Assembly (NCBI GenBank): GCA_027488785.1
Contig: JAIYAY010000007.1
Location: forward strand, 1 to 40,099
DNA: 40,099 nt
DNA from: Sphingomonadales bacterium
Lineage (GTDB): Bacteria; Pseudomonadota; Alphaproteobacteria; Sphingomonadales; Sphingomonadaceae
Direction: 5' to 3'
The notes under the pieces were generated by a model. That model was not told where the DNA came from and did not search any database. It saw only the letters and a program-made list of their open reading frames with translations. The position numbers and the translations under genes were made by a program. Positions 9,109 to 17,489 of the stretch are shown here, in pieces; the first letter of the stretch is position 1, and each line of letters starts with the position of its first letter.

Positions 9109-10530
9109 TTGACCGCAAATATGCAGACTGTACTCGAAAAACAGCGCGCCGCATTTACCGCCGCCATGCCGGAGCCGATGTCGGTGCGCCGCGACCGTAT
9201 AGACCGCGCAATTGCGCTTCTGATTGACCATGCCGAAGATTTTGCAAAGGCCGTCTCGGCAGATTTCGGCCATCGCAGTCGTGAGCAGACATTGCTAACC
9301 GACATCATGCCTTCGGTCAGCGCGATGAAGCATGCCAAGAAGCATTTTGAAAGCTGGGCCAAGGGCGAGAAGCGCAAACCCACCTTTCCGTTAGGGCTGA
9401 TCGGGGCCAAGGCCGAGGTCGTGTTCCAGCCCAAGGGTGTGGTCGGCGTCGTTGCGCCGTGGAACTTCCCTATTGGCATGGTGATGGTGCCAATGGCGGG
9501 TATCCTCGCAGCCGGTAACCGCGCCATGATCAAGCCATCTGAATTTACAGAGCGTGTGTCGGCCTTGTTTGAAGAAATTGTGCCTAAATATTTCGCGGAA
9601 GAGGAAATGGCGGTTTTCACCGGCGGCGCTGACGTCGGCATGGCCTTTTCCAAGCTAGCCTTTGACCATATGATCTTCACGGGCGCGACGAGCGTTGGCA
9701 AACATATCATGCGCGCCGCTGCGGACAATCTGGTGCCGGTCACCTTGGAACTTGGCGGCAAGTCGCCGACCATCATTGGCCGTAGTGCGGACAAGAAAAA
9801 GGCAGGCGAACGAATCGCTTTGGGTAAGATGATGAACGCTGGGCAAATCTGCCTCGCACCGGATTATCTGCTGGTACCAAGCGATCAGGAGCATGATGTG
9901 ATTGAGGCCGTGAAGGCCGGCGTCACCGCCCAATATCCAAAATTGCTGCACAATGACGATTACACATCCGTAGTGAACGGCCGCAATTATGAACGGTTGC
10001 AGAGCTATCTTGACGATGCCCGTGAAAAGGGTGCGGAGCTCATTGAGGTTAACCCAGCCAATGAGGAATTTGCTACATCCAACGGCAACAAAATGCCGCT
10101 CACCATCGTCCGCAATGTTACCGACGATATGAAGGTGATGCAGGAGGAAATCTTTGGCCCGATCCTGCCTGTGATGACTTATTCATCGATGGACGAAGCT
10201 ATTGATTATGTGAACGCGCATGATCGGCCACTTGGCCTTTATTATTTCGGATCGGACAAGGCCGAGGAGCAACGCGTGCTGACGCGGACTATCTCCGGCG
10301 GCGTTACTGTGAATGATGTGGTCTTCCACAATGCGATGGAAGACCTGCCCTTTGGCGGTGTTGGGCCATCGGGCATGGGCAATTATCACGGTGCCGACGG
10401 GTTCAAGACGTTCAGCCATATGCGCGCGGTCTATCACCAGACGGGCGTCGATGTCGCCGGCATGGGCGGATTCAAGGCCCCTTATGGCAAGGCTACGCTC
10501 AAGACATTGGCAAAAGAGCTGAAGAAATAG
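9109..10530 (+). CDS. Aldehyde dehydrogenase, coniferyl-aldehyde-dehydrogenase type
   Basis: NAD(P)-dependent oxidation of an aldehyde to the acid. About 473 residues. The active-site Glu is in VTLELGGKSP and the nucleophile Cys in NAGQICLAPDYLLVP; the latter string is typical of the coniferyl aldehyde dehydrogenase (CalB-like) group. The open frame reaches back to 8893, but the only good ribosome site (AGGGAGAG, 9097-9104) fits a TTG start at 9109. The ATG at 9121 is the alternative and has a rather long spacing. It faces away from an acyl-CoA synthetase and is followed by a hairpin terminator. The real substrate may be aliphatic or aromatic. Confidence 0.9.
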   Translation: MTANMQTVLEKQRAAFTAAMPEPMSVRRDRIDRAIALLIDHAEDFAKAVSADFGHRSREQTLLTDIMPSVSAMKHAKKHFESWAKGEKRKPTFPLGLIGAKAEVVFQPKGVVGVVAPWNFPIGMVMVPMAGILAAGNRAMIKPSEFTERVSALFEEIVPKYFAEEEMAVFTGGADVGMAFSKLAFDHMIFTGATSVGKHIMRAAADNLVPVTLELGGKSPTIIGRSADKKKAGERIALGKMMNAGQICLAPDYLLVPSDQEHDVIEAVKAGVTAQYPKLLHNDDYTSVVNGRNYERLQSYLDDAREKGAELIEVNPANEEFATSNGNKMPLTIVRNVTDDMKVMQEEIFGPILPVMTYSSMDEAIDYVNAHDRPLGLYYFGSDKAEEQRVLTRTISGGVTVNDVVFHNAMEDLPFGGVGPSGMGNYHGADGFKTFSHMRAVYHQTGVDVAGMGGFKAPYGKATLKTLAKELKK

Positions 10531-10565
10531 CGGAACTAAAGAAATAAGGATGCACTTGCATCATG

Positions 10566-10597
10566 GCGGAGGCTCGGTTAGAGGGGCCTCCGCTTTA
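10566..10597 (+). terminator. Terminator after the aldehyde dehydrogenase gene
   Basis: The arms GCGGAGGC and GCCTCCGC enclose a loop of about 12 nt and are followed by TTTAT. It lies 35 bp after the stop codon and before the tRNA-Leu gene. Confidence 0.75.
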
Positions 10598-10620
10598 TCG
10601 GGTTCGCTCGGCAAAGATGT

Positions 10621-10704
10621 GCCCCAGTGGTGGAATGGTAGACGCGCTGGATTCAAAATCCTGTTCCGAGAGGAGTGCCCGTTCGAGTCGGGCCTGGGGC
10701 ACCA
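10621..10704 (+). tRNA. tRNA-Leu (anticodon CAA)
   Basis: An 84-nt class II tRNA with encoded CCA. Acceptor arms GCCCCAG / CTGGGGC pair fully. The anticodon loop is TTCAAAA with CAA (reads UUG). A short variable arm TCC-GAGA-GGA follows, and the T arm is GCCCG-TTCGAGT-CGGGC. The anticodon stem CTGGA / TCCTG contains one T-T mismatch (position 28-42). Confidence 0.96.
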
Positions 10705-10776
10705 CTTATTTTTCTGAACATTGCAGATTACGACTTTCCCAAATGGGGAACCAGCTTCTTCGGTCCAGCTTAACCC

Positions 10777-11499
10777 TTAGAATTTGATCATGATCCGCCG
10801 CACAAGCGCTGGCGAGATTGAATATATCATCCGCAGAATCTTCACCATGCCGACATTGGCTTCCGGGGCATTGGTCGCAATGGCATCCACTATTTCTGCC
10901 GCACATTGTTTGGCCGATATTTTACTGCCGTTGATCCGGCCACGCGTCATCGCGGTGTCTACCACAGGTGGCAGCGCCTCAATGACATGGACATGGGTGT
11001 CGCGCAAATTGTGCCGCAGCGATTGGGTGAAGCTGCGTAAGCCCGCCTTGGTGGCGCAATAGACCGGACCGCCCGCGCGTGGTGCAATGGCAAGGCCCGA
11101 GGTGACATTGACAATCACCGCCTCTGGCCGCTGCAACAAAGCCGGCAGGAAATGGCCGATGAGATGCAGCGGTGCGTTGAGGTTCAGGAAGATGGCTTGA
11201 TCCGTCAGCGCAAGATCAAGTGGTTCACCGGGGCCGAAATTCCCGCTCATCCCGGCATTGTTGATCAACATATCAATGGGCCTATCCGCCAAAGCAGCGG
11301 CAAGGGTGGCGCAGCCGGCGGCGGTGGACAGATCGGCTTGAATGGCCTCAAAGCCTTCGCTGCGCGCTGATGCCAGCGCGTCTTCGCGGCGGCCGCATAC
11401 AATCACGCTTGCGCCTTTTGCCATCAGCTGGCGCGCGATTTCCAGACCTATTCCGTCTGTTCCGCCCGTTACCAATGCGGTTTTGCATGTTATTTTCAT
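10777..11499 (-). CDS. Short-chain dehydrogenase/reductase, DltE-like
   Basis: A 240-residue classical SDR with a Rossmann fold. The cofactor motif TGGTDGIG lies at 11-18, NNAG at 80-83, and the catalytic triad is Ser134, Tyr147 and Lys151 (YCATK). The sequence style (GRREDAL, PPVVDTAMTRG) resembles the DltE/YdfG-like SDRs often annotated as cell-envelope oxidoreductases. The substrate is unknown. It is convergent with the tRNA-Leu and lies downstream of the LplT-like transporter gene (37 bp gap), so the two are probably co-transcribed. Confidence 0.85.
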   Translation of the reverse strand: MKITCKTALVTGGTDGIGLEIARQLMAKGASVIVCGRREDALASARSEGFEAIQADLSTAAGCATLAAALADRPIDMLINNAGMSGNFGPGEPLDLALTDQAIFLNLNAPLHLIGHFLPALLQRPEAVIVNVTSGLAIAPRAGGPVYCATKAGLRSFTQSLRHNLRDTHVHVIEALPPVVDTAMTRGRINGSKISAKQCAAEIVDAIATNAPEANVGMVKILRMIYSISPALVRRIMIKF

Positions 11500-11536
11500 G
11501 CTATGATTTCAAACCCTTTCGTTGTCATCATCCGCT

Positions 11537-12832
11537 TTATTGCGTGCCCTGAAGCGCGGCGATGTCGCTTGCTTTATGCAGCCGCCATGCGATCCAAGCG
11601 GAGATCAAACAAGCCGCTGCAATCATGAACAAAGTGTCGGCAATGCTGACGCCTGCCATTACGAGCAGGCTGTAGATAATGGCGCCAATGACCATTGCGC
11701 CGGAATTGATGATATTGTTGGCGGCAATGGTCCGTGCGGTTTGAGATTTTGCGACGGTGGTAGTCAGAAACGCATAAAGTGGAACTACGAACATCCCCCC
11801 GGCAATAGAAATGCCCAGCAGATCGATAATCATCCGGTCTCCTTTCCCAAGCATCAGGAAACTGTACCAATTCATCAATTCGGGCCCCACGGGCCCCCAG
11901 TGGCTAACGCTCCACCACAGGTCGAGGACGAACAGCCCCATGACAATCACTGACGCGGGTGCATATTTCGCCGAGACCGTTCCTTTAAGTAAGCGGTTTA
12001 CAGCAATGGAGCCAATAGCGATGCCCACCGAGAAAAACGCGGTGAATAGGGTTGCGACGGTGTTGTCGCCGCCAATGGCGTTCTTAACCATAGGCGGGAA
12101 AATCGATCCCAATACGGCGCCAATGCCCCAGAAAAAGCTGATCGCCCAGATCGCCATGAAGAGATGGGGAACGTGCATAGTGTCGCGCACCAACTGCCAG
12201 CTGCTGCGGAAAATATTCCAGTCCATTTTGGCGGTTGGCGCGTCGCTTTCAGGTGGAGCGATCGGAACTGACTGAGCAGTGATCCGTCCAATGATTGCCA
12301 CGATGATAATGCCGACGCCGGCAATATCGCTGGGGATAATTCCGCCTGCAATCGTGCCGCCCAATATAGCTAAATAGGTGCCAGCCTCCACAAGGCCAGT
12401 GCCGCCCAGCACCTCATCTTTTTTCAGATGTTGCGGCAGAATCGCATATTTGATCGGGCCAAAAAATGTCGAATGCACGCCCATTGCGAACAAGGCTGCA
12501 AGCATCAGCGGAATATTCTGCAAATAAATACCCGCTGCCCCAAACAGCATGATGAATATCTCGGCCGATTTCACCATGCGGATGACTTTGGTTTTTTCAA
12601 TCGTGTCCGCCAACTGCCCAGCTAGCGCCGAAAACAGGAAAAACGGCAAGATGAACAAGGCGCCCGCAATCGCGTTGAAATTTGCTTCGCGCGTTGGGTC
12701 CGAATAAATCTCGTAGGTGACTAAGATCACCATCGCCATTTTGTAGAAATTGTCGTTGAACGCGTTGAGGAACTGGGTGACGAAAAGCGGAAGAAAGCGG
12801 CGCTTGTTCATCAAAGACATTGTCGTGGCCAT
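11537..12832 (-). CDS. MFS transporter, LplT-like (lysophospholipid flippase family)
   Basis: A 431-residue polytopic inner-membrane protein with about 12 hydrophobic segments. The start FLPLFVTQFLNAFNDNFYK is the hallmark of the LplT family; in E. coli LplT flips lyso-PE into the cytoplasm for re-acylation by Aas. STFFGPIKYAILPQ is a second family motif. Here no Aas acyltransferase is fused or adjacent, and a pgsA phospholipid gene is transcribed away from it across a 130-bp gap. A lipid-related substrate is therefore plausible but not shown. ATG 12820 is an alternative start. Confidence 0.85.
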   Translation of the reverse strand: MATTMSLMNKRRFLPLFVTQFLNAFNDNFYKMAMVILVTYEIYSDPTREANFNAIAGALFILPFFLFSALAGQLADTIEKTKVIRMVKSAEIFIMLFGAAGIYLQNIPLMLAALFAMGVHSTFFGPIKYAILPQHLKKDEVLGGTGLVEAGTYLAILGGTIAGGIIPSDIAGVGIIIVAIIGRITAQSVPIAPPESDAPTAKMDWNIFRSSWQLVRDTMHVPHLFMAIWAISFFWGIGAVLGSIFPPMVKNAIGGDNTVATLFTAFFSVGIAIGSIAVNRLLKGTVSAKYAPASVIVMGLFVLDLWWSVSHWGPVGPELMNWYSFLMLGKGDRMIIDLLGISIAGGMFVVPLYAFLTTTVAKSQTARTIAANNIINSGAMVIGAIIYSLLVMAGVSIADTLFMIAAACLISAWIAWRLHKASDIAALQGTQ

Positions 12833-12962
12833 AATTTCACCAGTTTCCCATACAGAGGATTTATCACGCCTTAGCCGCCGGTTGGAGGCATGGCAAAGCG
12901 CATTTCTATCCGCTGGTAAATAGTCAGGTGATTTTGTCCGCGCATCACGCTATCGATGTTTT

Positions 12963-13535
12963 ATGCTTAGCCTACCCAATATCTTAACCCTGTCGCGAAT
13001 TTTCGCCGTGCCCATTTTGGTTTTCCTATTATGGCCGGGGACTAAGCCAATAAGCGTGCAACCGATGCCGCTCGATTATGCCTTTGCATTTGTGTTGTAT
13101 TGTCTGATGGGCATCACCGATTATTTCGACGGCTATCTGGCACGGGCGCAGGGAACGGTTTCCAAATTGGGCGTTTTCCTTGATCCCATCGCCGACAAAA
13201 TCATGATTGCCGCCGTTATTTTGATGCTGGTGTTCACGCGCGATGTGGAGGGGTGGCACGTGATCGCCGCCTTGATCATCTTGTTGCGCGAAATGATGGT
13301 GTCTGGCTTGCGTGAATTTCTTGCCGGGCTTCAGATTTCGGTGCCGGTGTCCAAGCTCGCCAAATGGAAAACGACATTTCAATTGGTCTCGCTTGGTGGA
13401 ATCATTTTGGCCGGGGCGTTGCCGGACTGGATTTTGCTGAAGCAACTGGCGTTGCTTTTGTTGTGGATCGCGGCGGTGCTGACGATGATCACCGGTTGGG
13501 ATTATCTGCGCGTCGGCATCAAGCATATGGATTAA
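12963..13535 (+). CDS. pgsA: CDP-diacylglycerol-glycerol-3-phosphate 3-phosphatidyltransferase
   Basis: Makes phosphatidylglycerol phosphate, the committed step to PG and cardiolipin, in the inner membrane. The 190-residue protein is the usual size and has several membrane helices. The CDP-alcohol phosphotransferase motif is complete: D53, D56-G57, A60-R61, G70, D74 and D78. It heads a tight pgsA-moaD-moaE row (moaD starts 4 bp after the stop), an arrangement common in sphingomonads. Confidence 0.95.
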   Translation: MLSLPNILTLSRIFAVPILVFLLWPGTKPISVQPMPLDYAFAFVLYCLMGITDYFDGYLARAQGTVSKLGVFLDPIADKIMIAAVILMLVFTRDVEGWHVIAALIILLREMMVSGLREFLAGLQISVPVSKLAKWKTTFQLVSLGGIILAGALPDWILLKQLALLLLWIAAVLTMITGWDYLRVGIKHMD

Positions 13536-13539
13536 TGCC

Positions 13540-13791
13540 ATGAAATTGGTCTATTTTGCTAGCGTGCGCGAGGCAATTGGCCTGTCATCCGAAGAGTGTG
13601 ATGTGCCGCTGGATGCCCGCACAGTAGGCGATCTGGTGGCTAGGATTTCCGCGCGTTCCGAAGAGCATGCCTGCGCATTACATGATCAGACCCGCCTGCG
13701 TTTCGCGTTGGACCACGAAATGGTTGCGAGCGATGCTCTGCTTGGTGCGGCGCAAGAATTGGCGATTTTCCCTCCGGTCACGGGCGGATGA
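13540..13791 (+). CDS. moaD: Molybdopterin synthase sulfur-carrier subunit
   Basis: A ubiquitin-like 83-residue protein that carries thiocarboxylate sulfur to MoaE to form molybdopterin from cPMP. It ends in the required Gly-Gly (FPPVTGG). It overlaps moaE by 4 bp (ATGA), which suggests translational coupling of the two subunits. Confidence 0.94.
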   Translation: MKLVYFASVREAIGLSSEECDVPLDARTVGDLVARISARSEEHACALHDQTRLRFALDHEMVASDALLGAAQELAIFPPVTGG

Positions 13792-14228
13792 AACGTGTTC
13801 GGATTAGCAACGCGGCGATTCAGCCCGACCAAGAGTTAGCTACCCTATTGGGTCTTGGCGGGGGAGCACTGGCCAGTTTTACCGGCATTGTGCGCGATGA
13901 TGGCGGGGTAAACGCCATTGAATTGGAACATTATCCCGGCATGACCGAGGCAAGTCTTTATCGCCTCATAGAAGCCGCTACAGCGCGATGGGCATTGCTG
14001 GGTGCTATGATCACCCACCGCGTTGGAATCGTCCCTGTGGGGGCTCCTGTGGTCGTTGTTGGGACCGCCTCGCTGCATAGGGCGGAGGCATTGGAGGCGA
14101 CGGCGTTTCTCATTGACCGGCTGAAGACCGAAGCCCCATTTTGGAAGCGCGAGCATTATACCGATGGCACCGCCAAGTGGGTGGATGCCAAAGCGAGCGA
14201 TGAGGCGCGCGCCGAACGCTGGGTCTAG
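13788..14228 (+). CDS. moaE: Molybdopterin synthase catalytic subunit
   Basis: Converts cyclic pyranopterin monophosphate to molybdopterin using MoaD thiocarboxylate. It has 146 residues. The N-terminal part has ASFTGIVRD, and the catalytic lysines are visible as Lys113 (RLKTEAP) and Lys120 (FWKRE), followed by GTAKWVDAK. It is the last gene of pgsA-moaD-moaE. Its stop codon overlaps that of oxyR on the other strand by 4 bp, and no terminator is visible between them. Confidence 0.95.
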   Translation: MKRVRISNAAIQPDQELATLLGLGGGALASFTGIVRDDGGVNAIELEHYPGMTEASLYRLIEAATARWALLGAMITHRVGIVPVGAPVVVVGTASLHRAEALEATAFLIDRLKTEAPFWKREHYTDGTAKWVDAKASDEARAERWV

Positions 14229-15130
14229 CCTGCGTGCAAGTCGCGCAGTGCATCCGCCAGCAGTTCAAACTCCTCACGTCGCGGGCTATTCGTCCGCCAT
14301 ATCAAAGCAATCTCACGCGATGCATGTTCGGCGTTTAACGGGCGGGCTTGCACATCGGTGCCGTTCAGTAACCCTGCTTTAACGGCCATTTCTGGGATGA
14401 TAGTAAGGCCAAGGCCATTGTCGACCATTTGCACCAAAGTATGCAGCGATGTCCCCAACATCGTTGCAAATGCCCGCATTTCGGGGCGGTTGCATGCGGC
14501 AAGAGCGTGATCCTTGAGGCAATGGCCATCGACCAGCAAAAGCAGGCGGCTTTCGTCGATCAATTCTGGATCAATACTTTCGGGCGGGTCGCGTGGATCG
14601 TCCTTGGGAAACGCGACGAACAAACGATCATCAAACAACGTCGCTTTTTCAATATCGCCGGCAGCAAAAGGCAATGCAAGCAATACACAATCGACTTGCC
14701 CGTGATGTAATGCTTCGATTGCGGCGGCGCTGGTTTCTTCGCGCAAATATAATTTCAAGTCGGGATATTGCTTGCGCAATGCGGGCAATAATTTGGGCAA
14801 CAAAAACGGCGCGATGGTCGGAATGACGCTCATCCGCAGGTCATCGGCTAATGGTTTGCCCGCCGATCGAGCCATTTCTGCTAGTTCCTCTGCTTCGCGC
14901 AATATACGGTGGGCCTTGGCCACCATCTTATTACCAAGCGGTGTAAAGCGAACAACGCGGCGTGTGCGCTCAACCAGCATGAGGCCAAGCAAGGATTCCA
15001 ATTCGCGAATGCCTGCCGATAGCGTAGATTGCGTCACAAAACAGGAATCTGCCGCCTTACCGAAATGCCCATGCTCTTGCAGCGCCACCAGATATTGTAG
15101 TTGTTTGAGCGTCGGAAGATATGTGCTCAT
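14225..15130 (-). CDS. oxyR: Hydrogen-peroxide-sensing LysR-type regulator OxyR
   Basis: A 301-residue LysR family activator. The N-terminal winged helix-turn-helix (about residues 8-65) includes FGKAADSCFVTQSTLSAGI. The effector domain keeps both redox cysteines, Cys204 (VDGHCLKDH) and Cys213 (LAACN), nine residues apart as in E. coli OxyR (199/208). Disulfide-based peroxide sensing is therefore expected. No catalase or peroxidase gene is next to it. It is divergent from the serine acetyltransferase gene across a 156-bp AT-rich gap where it could bind, but I could not match the full OxyR operator pattern. Confidence 0.93.
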   Translation of the reverse strand: MSTYLPTLKQLQYLVALQEHGHFGKAADSCFVTQSTLSAGIRELESLLGLMLVERTRRVVRFTPLGNKMVAKAHRILREAEELAEMARSAGKPLADDLRMSVIPTIAPFLLPKLLPALRKQYPDLKLYLREETSAAAIEALHHGQVDCVLLALPFAAGDIEKATLFDDRLFVAFPKDDPRDPPESIDPELIDESRLLLLVDGHCLKDHALAACNRPEMRAFATMLGTSLHTLVQMVDNGLGLTIIPEMAVKAGLLNGTDVQARPLNAEHASREIALIWRTNSPRREEFELLADALRDLHAG

Positions 15131-15286
15131 AAATCGGCCCCGTTAATCAATACAGAATATATAATCGGTTTTTCCAATTTATCCATACATAATTATCGGT
15201 AAACTGCATCCTTTGCTGGAAAAACCCACCGGAACGTCTTAGCTTGGTATCAATCAACGGGACTGGCAAAGGCCAGAAGTGCCATT

Positions 15287-16009
15287 ATGTTTATTTCTAA
15301 TCTCATCGATTATCTCGACTCGATCAAAGCTCGAGACCCGGCGCCGCGTTCTCGGTGGGAGATATTGTTGTATCCTGGCGTTTGGGCGGTGGGCTATCAC
15401 CGCGTCGCACATTGGTTATTTTTGGGTCAGATGTTTTTCCTGGCGCGGTTGGTCAATCACTTTGCACGCTTTATGACGGGTATCGATATTCACCCCGGTG
15501 CGAAAATTGGGAGCAATTTCTTCCTCGACCATGGCTTTAGTGTCATTGGCGAAACGGCGGAAATCGGTGATAATGTCACCATGTATCAAAATGTAACGCT
15601 TGGCGGCACAAACCCGACGGCGGGTGTTGGTGGAAAGCGGCATCCAACCATATTGGACAATGTCATCATCGGTTCAGGCGCCCAGATTCTTGGGCCAATT
15701 ACGGTTGGCGAACGCGCGCGCATTGGCGCGGCTGCGGTTGTGACCGATGACGTGCCAGCCGGCGCGACTATGATTGGCCAAAAAGCGCGATCGACTTTGG
15801 TTAAGGCGGAAACCTATGCGCGTGATTTCATGCCATATGGCACGCCGTGCCGCGAAATGTTCGATCCCTCGACCCAAAGTCTTGAGATCATGCAATGCGA
15901 GATTGAAAGCTTGCGCAAGAAAGTGGCTGAGTTGATGGCGGACCGTGATGCGGCGTCCAACGTTACGCCTGCCAAGCCACGTCCAGCCAAAGGACGCAAG
16001 GTCAGTTGA
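15287..16009 (+). CDS. cysE: Serine O-acetyltransferase (EpsC type)
   Basis: Acetylates L-serine with acetyl-CoA for cysteine synthesis. It has 240 residues: a short N-terminal helical part, then a left-handed beta-helix of hexapeptide repeats from about residue 67 (GIDIHPGAKIGSNFFLDHG, then ETAEIGDNVTMYQNVTLGG). The spacing fits the EpsC/SrpH group of serine acetyltransferases. The lysine-rich C-terminal tail varies in the family. Its stop codon overlaps the TTG start of the next gene. Divergence from oxyR is notable because cysteine and thiol supply matter in peroxide stress. Confidence 0.93.
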   Translation: MFISNLIDYLDSIKARDPAPRSRWEILLYPGVWAVGYHRVAHWLFLGQMFFLARLVNHFARFMTGIDIHPGAKIGSNFFLDHGFSVIGETAEIGDNVTMYQNVTLGGTNPTAGVGGKRHPTILDNVIIGSGAQILGPITVGERARIGAAAVVTDDVPAGATMIGQKARSTLVKAETYARDFMPYGTPCREMFDPSTQSLEIMQCEIESLRKKVAELMADRDAASNVTPAKPRPAKGRKVS

Positions 16010-16350
16010 GCGCCGTCATCACGCCCTTTCCCTGGGTTAGCCGCCATAATCAGGTCGGCTTTGAAAAAAATGAACTGACGCAGATCCTAAACCTATATGG
16101 CCGGATGGTCGCGGCGGGGAACTGGCGGGATTATGCGATAGACTTGGGCCGCGACGCTGCTGTGTTCAGCATGTTCCGCCGCGCCACTGAACGTCCCGAA
16201 TATCGCATCGAAAAACGGCCCGCTTTGCGCAACCGCCAAGGCATGTGGGCGTTGGTCGGCGAGGGCGGCGCCATACTGAAGCGCGGCCATGATCTTGGGC
16301 CAGTGTTGGCGCCTGTCGAACGCAAGTTAATGAAATTGGTCGACTCATAA
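16006..16350 (+). CDS. DUF2794 family protein
   Basis: A 114-residue soluble protein of the alphaproteobacterial DUF2794 family. Recognisable parts are NELTQILNLYGRMVAAGNWRD (residues 23-43), the acidic-aromatic RDYAIDLGRD and the region around EYRIEKRPAL. No function is known. It uses a TTG start that overlaps the TGA of the acetyltransferase gene (TTGA), so translation is probably coupled. A bidirectional terminator follows directly. Confidence 0.85.
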   Translation: MSAVITPFPWVSRHNQVGFEKNELTQILNLYGRMVAAGNWRDYAIDLGRDAAVFSMFRRATERPEYRIEKRPALRNRQGMWALVGEGGAILKRGHDLGPVLAPVERKLMKLVDS

Positions 16351-16378
16351 AAAAGCCCGGCCAAAGACCGGGCTTTTT
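16349..16378. terminator. Bidirectional rho-independent terminator
   Basis: AAAAAGCCCGG and CCGGGCTTTTT arms enclose a short loop. A-tracts and T-tracts flank the stem on both sides, so it can serve both DUF2794 (+) and the SDR gene that ends at 16398 (-). Confidence 0.92.
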
Positions 16379-16397
16379 AAGATATGATTGGGACGTC

Positions 16398-17300
16398 TTA
16401 GCCGAGGGCTTGCAACGCCTTCATGACGGCGACCGATTGTTCGCCACCCGATTGCGGCACCGTTTCGCCGGTGCGGTCGATAATCTTGTCCCATGCTGCG
16501 GCGAAACCTTCGACATTGCGGTCTTCTGGACGCAGCGCGACGCCGGGTGTCATGGTAACATAGGCCGCATGATAGCCACCGCCGCCAGCGCCGATAATCA
16601 TGTTGGTCGGCGCATCTTCGCTGACCAGATAAAGCGCGGCTGGAACAACATTTTCAGGTGTGAATTGTTCGAATAGGCCTTCGGGGAAAATATCTTCGGT
16701 CATGCGTGTGCCAGCGACGGGTGCAAGCGAGTTGACGCGGACATTATATTTCGCGCCTTCAAGATGAAGCGTCTTGGTAAAGCCCGCCAAACCAAGCTTT
16801 GCTGCGCCATAATTGGCCTGTCCGAAATTGCCGTACAGACCCGTCGATGATGTGGTCATCAAGATACGGCCATAGGCCTGGTCACGCATCGTATCCCACA
16901 CCGCCTTGGTGCAGTTGGCTGACCCCATGACATGCACCTGAAGCACCAAGTTGAAATCAGTCATATCCATTTTGGCAAAGCTCTTATCGCGCAGGATACC
17001 GGCATTGTTGATCAATATGTGCACGCCGCCAAAGGCCTCTTTCGCCTTTGCGACCATTTCGACCATTTGCTCATATTCGGTAACGCTGCCGCCATTGGCC
17101 ATTGCTTCACCACCAGCGGCCTTGATTTGCTCAACGACCTGCGCCGCTGCGTCAGATGTACCTGTGCCATCGCGCGCACCGCCCAGATCATTGACCACCA
17201 CTTTGGCGCCGCGCTTGGCGAGTTCAAGTGCATAGGCCTTGCCCAAACCGCCGCCTGCACCTGTAACAATTGCGACTTTGTCTTTAAAACTGATCGTCAT
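16398..17300 (-). CDS. SDR, (3R)-hydroxyacyl-CoA dehydrogenase-like (MFE-2 type)
   Basis: A 300-residue SDR. The cofactor motif is TGAGGGLG (13-20), with NNAG at 98-101 and a catalytic set of Ser151, Tyr164 and Lys168 (YGAAK). The long insert VVNDLGGARDGTG and the C-terminal extension match the dehydrogenase part of peroxisomal multifunctional enzyme 2 and bacterial stand-alone homologues, so a 3-hydroxyacyl-CoA (fatty acid or steroid side chain) substrate is likely. No hydratase partner is next to it. The exact substrate is inferred from family likeness only. Confidence 0.88.
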   Translation of the reverse strand: MTISFKDKVAIVTGAGGGLGKAYALELAKRGAKVVVNDLGGARDGTGTSDAAAQVVEQIKAAGGEAMANGGSVTEYEQMVEMVAKAKEAFGGVHILINNAGILRDKSFAKMDMTDFNLVLQVHVMGSANCTKAVWDTMRDQAYGRILMTTSSTGLYGNFGQANYGAAKLGLAGFTKTLHLEGAKYNVRVNSLAPVAGTRMTEDIFPEGLFEQFTPENVVPAALYLVSEDAPTNMIIGAGGGGYHAAYVTMTPGVALRPEDRNVEGFAAAWDKIIDRTGETVPQSGGEQSVAVMKALQALG

Positions 17301-17489
17301 TCCCTATCTCCATACTGCACAACGGACAAAGCCGCCAAATTTGCTCGCGTCTTGGCATGACCCGTCACTTGACGCAAGCGTAAAGCAAGGTTGGAAAAAT
17401 TGCCGTAAAAAGGAGATTAATCCTAATGTTAAAGTCACCGAAACCTTCTCCAGCTGCCATCAATTTATGATCCTTCCAAGGCAAACCAT

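Noticed and set aside
9084-9794. 236-codon minus-strand frame opposite the aldehyde dehydrogenase
   Set aside because: Shadow of codon bias in the real gene; low-complexity composition.
15131-15286. Full OxyR tetramer site
   Set aside because: The ATAG-N7-CTAT-N7-ATAG-N7-CTAT pattern could not be fitted on either strand.
17301-17489. Pho box before the OprP-like porin
   Set aside because: Isolated GTCAC/GTAAA words occur, but none are 11 bp apart, so no box can be supported.
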